Under the pieces are notes generated by a model. That model had not been told where the DNA came from. It saw only the letters and a program-made list of their open reading frames with translations, and did no database searches. A DNA stretch of 11,012 nucleotides from Acidobacteriota bacterium (GTDB lineage Bacteria > Acidobacteriota > Blastocatellia > Pyrinomonadales > Pyrinomonadaceae), in NCBI GenBank assembly GCA_023391155.1, contig JAEWBM010000106.1, positions 1-11,012 of the forward strand, read 5' to 3'. The position numbers and the translations under genes are program-made. Shown here one piece after another: positions 5,716 to 11,012 of the stretch (position 1 is the first letter of the stretch; each line of letters opens with the position of its first letter).

Positions 5716-7035
5716 TTACGGCTCTGGGGTATCCTCGACGTACTCTGTGATCTCGGAGCCGAAACTCACGAGCAGGTCCTCGACGGCTTCTTCAACGGTC
5801 TGGTCCCAGGCATTCTCGCCGTCGTTGTTTCGGGTGTTAACCTCGGCCCCGGCGAAAAGCAGCACCTGCACCTTTTCGAAATCGTCGGCATATGCGGCAC
5901 GCATCAGCGGCGTCCAGCCTTCTTCGTCGCGGGCGTTGACCTCGGCGCCGGCGTCAAGCAGCACCTTCACGACCTTGGCAGGCGCGGATGCCGCGGCCCT
6001 CATTAACGCGGTACTCCCTTCTTTCGTAGTGCGGTTTACTTTTGCGCCTGCATCGATCAAAAGCTGCACCATCTCAACGGTCGAGTCTTCATAGATCTGC
6101 ATCAGCGGCGTCTCGCCGTCCTCGCTTCTCACGTTCACATCCGCACCGTGAAGCAGCAGAGCTTTGACGATCTCGATGTCACCGTTTTGAACAGCAAAGA
6201 AGATCGGCGTTCTGCCGTCTTCCTCTTTGAGGTTTACGTCTTCGTTCGCAGCCAGCAGCTGCATCACCTGTTCGGTGTCGCCGTTCTGGACCGCACGGGC
6301 AAGGGTACTCATTATCGAGAGTTCCGGGGCATAGGCGATCAGGCCCACTGTGACAAAAGTTTCGCCGAACGCCAGCTCGATCACCTCATAGGCATCACCG
6401 CCATCGAGCACCCGGATGTCGTCCCGACGCACTTCCTGAAAACCCGCACTCTCGGGAACGCGGAGCATATACGTCCCGCCGGCGATCTCCTTGAATTCAA
6501 ACTCACCTGCGTGGTTGCTGGTTGCGGAGAGGGTCTTGCCTCCCTCACGGCTTCGGATGAAAATTTCTTTGCCGGGAACAACTGCTCCGGCGGGGTCCGT
6601 CAAAACACCCCAAAGCCGCGCGGTGCCCGTGGGTTCAGACTTTTCAGGCATTTCTTCCAAACTGGCCGATCTCGCCATGGCCGTCGGCAGCTCGACTATA
6701 TTGGGTGAGCCTTGCGTATATGCCATCGACGTGACGGAGAGGGTCGTGCCCAACACCCCCGCGGCGAGCGCCGGGGCGCGGCCGATCTTTACGGGCTTGA
6801 TCTGCATTAGGGCCGGCCCGCCGGTTACGGGATCGGTCACATATCGGACACAGATGTTGCCTTTCGAAAGCCGAACAAGACGCTCGGCCTCTTTCCGGCC
6901 CATTGCGGAAATGTCGTTCACATGCTTTGAGCAGTGGCTGCAAAACCGCACGCGGTCGTTGCCTGACATCTCGTCCCAGCTTTGCGAGCAGGGGCTCGCC
7001 ACTCTGATATTTTCGATAGATCGTTCCTTAGACAT
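5716..7035 (-). CDS. Membrane-anchored ankyrin-repeat protein with Cys-rich N-terminus and carboxypeptidase-regulatory-like domain
   Basis: The 439-residue product has four parts. Residues 16-62 carry a C-x3-W..M.G..R.C..C module (C16, W20, C32, C35, C62), a putative metal-binding motif seen at the start of many Bacteroidota and Acidobacteriota envelope proteins. A hydrophobic helix (about 84-106) follows. Residues 139-225 look like a carboxypeptidase-regulatory-like (CarboxypepD_reg/SpaA) beta-sandwich (WGVLTDPAGAVVPGKEI, later GEFEFKEIAGGTYMLRVP). Residues 242-426 hold about five 33-residue ankyrin repeats (G.TPL..A...G...VV..LL..GA.VN) plus a partial sixth. Ankyrin repeats mediate protein binding; no partner is evident. 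With the Cys module inside, the ankyrins would face the periplasm. Start: ATG at 7033-7035, with GAGG 8 bases upstream; an upstream GTG (7084-7086) would add 17 residues but lacks such a site. The gene is alone or leads a unit with the zinc-ribbon gene 103 bases downstream. Confidence 0.93.
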   Translation of the reverse strand: MSKERSIENIRVASPCSQSWDEMSGNDRVRFCSHCSKHVNDISAMGRKEAERLVRLSKGNICVRYVTDPVTGGPALMQIKPVKIGRAPALAAGVLGTTLSVTSMAYTQGSPNIVELPTAMARSASLEEMPEKSEPTGTARLWGVLTDPAGAVVPGKEIFIRSREGGKTLSATSNHAGEFEFKEIAGGTYMLRVPESAGFQEVRRDDIRVLDGGDAYEVIELAFGETFVTVGLIAYAPELSIMSTLARAVQNGDTEQVMQLLAANEDVNLKEEDGRTPIFFAVQNGDIEIVKALLLHGADVNVRSEDGETPLMQIYEDSTVEMVQLLIDAGAKVNRTTKEGSTALMRAAASAPAKVVKVLLDAGAEVNARDEEGWTPLMRAAYADDFEKVQVLLFAGAEVNTRNNDGENAWDQTVEEAVEDLLVSFGSEITEYVEDTPEP

Positions 7036-7234
7036 ACGGGTATCCTCACAAAACGCTAAACGTTTCAAAAACAAGCGTTTGCCCACTAGTTAGACAAATT
7101 GCAAATGGGTTTGTTCCCGAATTAATTCAGTATGGCGATCGTCTTGCTTCGTTAGTTACCCGACGAAATAGTTTGGTTGCTTTAGAGGCGGGAAAAATTT
7201 GGTAAGGGGGTGAGGCCCCTGACGTGAATTTGTT
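7036..7234. other. Intergenic region upstream of ankyrin gene
   Basis: Around 200 bases between two minus-strand genes. It is AT-richer near 7085-7180 and likely holds the ankyrin gene promoter. A short GC hairpin, GGGG/CCCC around 7206-7219, lies just after the stop of the membrane protein gene and is followed on the minus strand, after seven bases, by a short T-run. It could be a weak terminator, but the stem is only about four pairs. Confidence 0.4.
7044..7047 (-). promoter_or_regulatory. Shine-Dalgarno site deciding the ankyrin gene start
   Basis: On the minus strand GAGG lies 8 bases before the ATG at 7033-7035. This favours that ATG over the in-frame GTG at 7084-7086. Confidence 0.65.
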
Positions 7235-7978
7235 TTAGGGAGCGAGCATGGCGACAACGCTCAACCATGCATTTGAGTCTGCGATCACGGGCCTTAGCGG
7301 CACCGCCGCAACGACCAGAACGACTCCGGCAGCGAACACCCGGTTGACACGTCGGTGGGCGGCCGAGTGCCACACAAGAGCTCCGACGGAGATCAATGCC
7401 GGCACGCCGAATGCCCAGATCATTGCATAATCCGGCGGTACGACCGGGATGCGAAACAGCGCGGCGGGCGTAAAGGCGATCGCTGTCAGAAACATGAGGC
7501 TCTTGTGTTCCGTAGGCCGCTTGCGGAAATAGACCGCGGCGGAAAAGAAGACGACGAACATGCTCATATCGGCAACGGGCAAAAGAAAGAATGCGTGCGG
7601 GTTCGCCCCCGGAGGAGCTGCGCCGCGAACAAGCTGTGCGTCGTAAGCAGTTGCCATGCCGACGACCACGACGAGCGCCGCAAGGGCGATGCCGGCCAAT
7701 CCCATGGTCATATGCAGCTTCACATTCCGCGAACGGATGAGCGCGGTCTGCATGACAAAGAAAAGTACCCAGACGCTCATCACCACCGCGTGAGCGTGCA
7801 CCAGGGCATTTGCTATCGCCGGTACGTCAAAAAATGCGCTGAAATAATAGCTTTTGAAATAACCGGCAAGGACGACGAGCGGAAATGCCGCTGCGGTAAT
7901 CAGCAGCAATTTTTTCTCGGCAGCACGAGCGTTTCCCTTGGCCGCGGCGCCGTTTAAGGTTGATACATTTACAGCCAT
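7235..7978 (-). CDS. Multi-pass inner-membrane protein of unknown function
   Basis: The 247-residue protein has about seven hydrophobic segments (roughly 22-42, 56-80, 91-112, 129-150, 159-178, 184-204, 211-230). Histidines sit at or near helix ends: H61 and H63 (HAHAVVMSVWVLFFVMQ), H89 (KLHMTMG), H128, H158 (TEHKSLMFL), H204 and H208. The H..VM..W.LF..Q..L.....LH...G pattern recalls a widespread uncharacterised membrane protein family; such His patterns can bind haem or metal, but this is inference. The N-terminal 20 residues are polar and cytoplasmic. The ATG at 7976-7978 has a strong Shine-Dalgarno site (GGAGGGG, 7986-7992, spacing 7). It lies 55 bases after the helicase stop on the same strand, so the two may be cotranscribed without functional connection being evident. 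Confidence 0.88.
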   Translation of the reverse strand: MAVNVSTLNGAAAKGNARAAEKKLLLITAAAFPLVVLAGYFKSYYFSAFFDVPAIANALVHAHAVVMSVWVLFFVMQTALIRSRNVKLHMTMGLAGIALAALVVVVGMATAYDAQLVRGAAPPGANPHAFFLLPVADMSMFVVFFSAAVYFRKRPTEHKSLMFLTAIAFTPAALFRIPVVPPDYAMIWAFGVPALISVGALVWHSAAHRRVNRVFAAGVVLVVAAVPLRPVIADSNAWLSVVAMLAP

Positions 7979-7985
7979 ATAACTA

Positions 7986-7992
7986 CCCCTCC
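7986..7992 (-). promoter_or_regulatory. Strong Shine-Dalgarno site of the membrane protein gene
   Basis: GGAGGGG on the minus strand, 7 bases before the ATG at 7976-7978. It is among the strongest sites in this window, implying efficient translation compared with the helicase gene, whose start lacks a clear site. Confidence 0.7.
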
Positions 7993-8033
7993 GCCCAAGT
8001 AACGCGACATCGGCGGCTGTCTTGTATCAGATG

Positions 8034-10130
8034 TCAGTTAAGGTATTCGGTGCCGGGAGCATCACCGAGTGCGGGCGGGGCGTCAAAGGCCGGAGCCTCT
8101 TCCTCGAGGTCCCAGATCTCGAATAGTGCCGGCGGGCATTCCGTCACAAACCGCGACGGCTTTTGCAGAACTGTCTGGCGGTTGTGATCGGTGAGCAAAA
8201 GCGGATAGGTGACGTAAAGCTCATCCTTTGCACGCGTGATCGCCACGTACCAGAGCCTTCGCTCCTCTTCTTCTGAATCGATCTCGCGAAGCGATCTGGG
8301 TGACGGGAATTTGCCCTCGGCGGCCCAGATGAGGAAGACCGATCGCCACTCGAGCCCCTTAGCCTGATGGACCGATGTCAGCGTCAACAGCTCGTCCTCT
8401 TCGCCTCCGTGAACCACCTCTTCGCCGACGATCTGCTGCGGCTCTTTGAATCGCTCGGTTGAGATCAGCGCCAACTCGGATAGAAATGATTCGGTCGATT
8501 CATACCGTTGAGCGAACTGAGCGAGCCCGCGGATATCTTCACTGCGCGCCTCGGCATTCTCGAAGTTCTCGAGCAGGTATTGCTCATAGCCCTGTTCAAA
8601 TATCAGGCCGATCTGCTTGCCCGGTTTGTCGCGGTACTCTTCCGACACCAGGCGGTCGAGCATCGCGATAAATTCCTCAAACGGCTTTTTGGCGCCGCGC
8701 ATCGAGGTTTCACGAAACTTCTCAAGAGCTGTAACAACGGGCTTAAAGTCACCGCTTTCGCTCTCGCCGCGGAGGGCGACCGATTCGAAGATTCGATTCG
8801 CGGTGACGTTGCCGATCCCGGGGATCAGCTTGAGGATGCGTTTCCATGCGATCTCGTCGCGAGGATTGACGATCACGCGCAGGTACGAGATCACGTCTTT
8901 GATATGGGCCTGCTCAAAGAACCGCACACCCGATTGCACGCGATAGGGGATGTTGCGCCGCGAAAGCTCGAGTTGGAGCTCGATCGAGTGGTAGTGCGAA
9001 CGGTAGATCACCGCCATGTCTTCCAGACTCGTACCGTCGTCCCGGAGTTCCAATATCCGCGAGGCGATAAATGCCGACTGCTGATCGACTTCAGAGCAGG
9101 GGATCAGGGCCGGTTTGACGTCGCGGGACCGCTTGACCGCCTTCAGCATCTTTGGAAACTGGCGGCGGTTATTGGCGATCGAGACATTCGCAAGGCCGAG
9201 GATCTCAGGGGTCGAACGATAGTTGGTCTCCAACTTAAAAAGCTGAGCCTCGGGGTATCGTTTCGGAAATTCGTATAGATTGGTGAATTCGGCGCCGCGC
9301 CAGGCGAAGATGCTTTGGGCGTCATCGCCAACCGCCATGACGTTGCGATGCTTAATGGCGAGCAGGTCGATGATCTCCGCCTGCAGCCGATTAGTGTCCT
9401 GATATTCGTCGACCAGAATGTGCTGAAACTGTTCGGAGTAAAGGTCGGACACGGCAGGCACCTCGACGAGCAAGCGCTTGAAATTCAGAAGCAGATCGTC
9501 GTAATCCATCACGTTTCGTTCCTGCTTCCTGACACGGTAGAGCTTATCGACGCGCTCGATCTGTTTGGTCAGCGTCTGGAAATAGGGATATTTTCCCGCG
9601 ATCACATTCTCTAGGGGAAGGTCCGTGTTGCTCGCATACGAAAAGATGTCCCGCAGCACATCGGGCTTGGGGAACCGCGTCGCCTTTGTGTCGATCGCCG
9701 CGTCATCTATAGACGCACGGACGAAGTCTGCCGCATCTTCGCTATCCAGGATCGAGTAGTTCGAATCGTAGCCGAGCGATGTGGCATGCCGCCTAAGGAT
9801 GAGGTTGGCAATGCGGTGAAAAGTGCCGCCCCAAACGCGATGGACGTTCTGTGATCCGGTAAGGGCCTCGACCCGCCGGAGCATTTCGCGGGCGGCGCGG
9901 TTTGTGAAAGTGGCAAGCATTATCCGCTGCGGCGAAACGCCCTGCTCGAGCAAATACGCTACGCGGTAGGTGATCACGCGGGTCTTGCCCGTTCCGGCAC
10001 CCGCGATAACGAGCGATGCCTTCGGCGGAGCGGTGACGGCGGCGAACTGCTCTTCGTTCAGCTCACTCTTGTACCGTGCCAGCCTTTCGGGCAGCGGTGC
10101 GCCGCCCCTTTTGATCGTATACTTCGCCAT
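8034..10130 (-). CDS. UvrD/PcrA/Rep-family SF1A ATP-dependent DNA helicase
   Basis: All SF1A motifs appear in order in this 698-residue protein: the Q-motif region (LNEEQFAAV, 24-32), Walker A (GAGTGKT, Lys49), motif Ia (TFTNRAAREM), motif II (LVDEYQDTN, Asp241-Glu242), motif III (GDDAQSIFAWRGA), motif IV (ETNYRS), motif V (LTSVHQAKGLEW, about 584-595) and motif VI (LWYVAITRAKDELYV, with R633). The family translocates 3'-5' on single-stranded DNA using ATP and acts in repair, replication restart or plasmid replication. Length is close to Rep and PcrA. The C-terminus after motif VI is short and acidic, and does not look like the PcrA/UvrD Tudor domain that contacts RNA polymerase, so a transcription-coupled repair role is not supported. 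No nuclease domain is fused. Which paralogue it is cannot be told from the sequence alone. Start ATG 10128-10130; no good Shine-Dalgarno site. Confidence 0.98.
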   Translation of the reverse strand: MAKYTIKRGGAPLPERLARYKSELNEEQFAAVTAPPKASLVIAGAGTGKTRVITYRVAYLLEQGVSPQRIMLATFTNRAAREMLRRVEALTGSQNVHRVWGGTFHRIANLILRRHATSLGYDSNYSILDSEDAADFVRASIDDAAIDTKATRFPKPDVLRDIFSYASNTDLPLENVIAGKYPYFQTLTKQIERVDKLYRVRKQERNVMDYDDLLLNFKRLLVEVPAVSDLYSEQFQHILVDEYQDTNRLQAEIIDLLAIKHRNVMAVGDDAQSIFAWRGAEFTNLYEFPKRYPEAQLFKLETNYRSTPEILGLANVSIANNRRQFPKMLKAVKRSRDVKPALIPCSEVDQQSAFIASRILELRDDGTSLEDMAVIYRSHYHSIELQLELSRRNIPYRVQSGVRFFEQAHIKDVISYLRVIVNPRDEIAWKRILKLIPGIGNVTANRIFESVALRGESESGDFKPVVTALEKFRETSMRGAKKPFEEFIAMLDRLVSEEYRDKPGKQIGLIFEQGYEQYLLENFENAEARSEDIRGLAQFAQRYESTESFLSELALISTERFKEPQQIVGEEVVHGGEEDELLTLTSVHQAKGLEWRSVFLIWAAEGKFPSPRSLREIDSEEEERRLWYVAITRAKDELYVTYPLLLTDHNRQTVLQKPSRFVTECPPALFEIWDLEEEAPAFDAPPALGDAPGTEYLN

Positions 10131-10257
10131 GGACGGTGTTTCATTTATAGCACGCTATGCCGTGAGTTAGAAAATCGACACGCAAACAGTCTTGTTCACG
10201 CGTTTACGTATATCAGGGGTTTACAGACCCATTCGCGGATTTGTATATTCGAACTTT

Positions 10258-10686
10258 GTGAAACGGAAAGTCGCGAAAACAATTTGGGTGCTGCTCGTGA
10301 CGCTTTCGATGATGTCGACGGCGGCTGCGGCGTGCCTGTGCGACCATCATCAACCCGCAGAACCGACGGCGGAGATCTCATGCCATAAAGAGACGCACAG
10401 TGAAGCTCCGTCATCAAGCGCCGATGAACTCCCGGCCGTTAGCGGCAATCATGTCGAGGCGGTTTGCGACTGTTTCACATATATCAGCGTTCCGGGCGTC
10501 CCCGCGGGACACGCTGCGAAAAAGGCGGTCGACCATGATACTGACGCGGGGTCCTCTGAAATTCGAGGGGCCGGTGTTCCCAGCTTTTACGCTGTCACAC
10601 CATCGCTAGATCTTGTCACGCCGGATAGCATTCTCTTTACGATCCCGCGCATCTCTGCGCCTTCCCGCGCCCCGCCGCGCTTCTAG
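10258..10686 (+). CDS. Small exported Cys/His-rich protein, unknown function
   Basis: From the GTG at 10258 the product is 142 residues. It opens with a basic stretch and a hydrophobic core (VAKTIWVLLVTLSMM) ending in an Ala run, a typical signal peptide. The mature part has five Cys (26, 28, 42, 70, 72) in CxC pairs and a lone Cys, plus His at 30, 31, 43, 47, 65, 85 and 93: CLCDHH, SCHKETH and VCDCF are dense metal-ligand-like clusters. The C-terminal 30 residues are Pro/Ser/Arg-rich. The family is not recognised; metal binding is inferred from residue content. The frame is open further upstream to a TTG at 10192, so a longer form is possible, but the signal peptide fits the GTG. The lipobox is not canonical (AAAC). 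It precedes another exported protein on the same strand by 102 bases and diverges from the helicase. Confidence 0.68.
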   Translation: MKRKVAKTIWVLLVTLSMMSTAAAACLCDHHQPAEPTAEISCHKETHSEAPSSSADELPAVSGNHVEAVCDCFTYISVPGVPAGHAAKKAVDHDTDAGSSEIRGAGVPSFYAVTPSLDLVTPDSILFTIPRISAPSRAPPRF

Positions 10687-10788
10687 ATCACTGTCTCGAT
10701 AAATGAATGGGCTTACTTCCGGCATCGTCCGCCGATGGGCGCGTGGCCGGTGCCCCGAAATTTTTTTTGGATCTAGATCAGAGGGATC
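10687..10788. other. Short intergenic region with palindrome
   Basis: Between the two exported proteins. It has an eight-T run (10761-10768) and a 10-base palindrome, GATCTAGATC (10770-10779), just before the Shine-Dalgarno site of the next gene. The T-run is not preceded by a convincing stem, so it is not called as a terminator. The palindrome could be an operator, but there is no second copy nearby to support that. Confidence 0.35.
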
Positions 10789-11012
10789 ATGCGCAATTTA
10801 TTCTTATCTTTCATATTCATAGCCGGGGCGGCTGTCACCGTCTCGGCACACGAACCGTTTCGCCTCGTAAGCAGCGAGGCACGGGCGATCACCGCCGCTG
10901 AACTCACCGAACGTGAGCGTTCGCAGACTCGAGGAGCGGTCAATGGAGACATCATTACATTCACAGAGAAACAGATAACGCTCGTCATATCCACCGGTGA
11001 TGCGGACGATAA
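10789..11012 (+). CDS. Exported protein, 5' part only
   Basis: An ATG at 10789 opens a frame that runs uninterrupted to the window end (74 codons plus two bases). AGAGGG just upstream (10780-10785) is a good though close Shine-Dalgarno site. The product starts with a signal peptide (MRNLFLSFIFIAGAAVTVSA) and probable cleavage before HEPF. The visible mature part is mixed alpha/beta: a charged helix (about 35-47), then GDIITFTEKQITLVIS, which looks like beta strands. I cannot name the domain; a cupredoxin-like continuation would fit the neighbouring Cys/His-rich protein but is only a guess. Confidence 0.75.
   Translation, partial: MRNLFLSFIFIAGAAVTVSAHEPFRLVSSEARAITAAELTERERSQTRGAVNGDIITFTEKQITLVISTGDADD

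Noticed and set aside
8508..9278. 256-codon plus-strand frame opposite the helicase
   Set aside because: The helicase frame on the other strand has all conserved motifs; the antisense product shows none.
10280..10340. Lipoprotein signal at the Cys/His-rich protein
   Set aside because: The residues before Cys26 are AAA, without the Leu/Val/Ile normally found at position -3 of a lipobox, so a standard signal peptide is more likely.

Overview
This 11 kb window is bacterial chromosomal DNA with moderately high GC and ordinary dense coding. It suggests an Acidobacteriota genome, probably Blastocatellia/Pyrinomonadaceae-like. Grounds for this are a short Cys zinc ribbon opening a membrane protein, a Cys-rich N-terminal module in front of a carboxypeptidase-regulatory-like domain, many short tandem repeats between genes, and no phage or transposon genes. 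The lineage call is inference from style, not from a marker gene.

Layout, left to right. (1) A DUF58 protein on the minus strand runs off the left edge. (2) A 450-base spacer follows, full of short tandem repeats. (3) A small secreted protein is on the plus strand, with a Shine-Dalgarno site pointing to a TTG start. (4) A second spacer holds three period-7 tandem arrays. (5) An RRM RNA-binding protein with a Gly-rich tail is on the minus strand. (6) A 284-base spacer contains a short stretch that weakly resembles the 3' half of 5S rRNA. (7) A patatin-like lipid hydrolase (minus) and a subtilase with an N-terminal Cys4 motif (plus) diverge from a spacer of about 50 bases. (8) Four genes follow on the minus strand: a zinc-ribbon/one-TM/low-complexity protein whose stop overlaps the subtilase stop, a Cys-module/TM/carboxypeptidase-regulatory/ankyrin protein, a multi-pass membrane protein with conserved-looking histidines, and a UvrD/PcrA-type SF1 helicase. 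(9) At the right edge, two small exported proteins lie on the plus strand. The first is rich in Cys and His, and the second is cut by the window end.

Most genes look like independent housekeeping or accessory units rather than one pathway. The patatin-subtilase divergent pair and the right-edge pair (possible metal handling) are the only neighbour relations suggesting joint function. I found no tRNA, CRISPR array, insertion sequence or convincing attachment site. No clearly new multi-gene system is evident. The best leads are the apparently cytoplasmic Cys4-subtilase, the cluster of five unrelated repeat arrays that all have period 7, and the Cys/His-rich exported protein.
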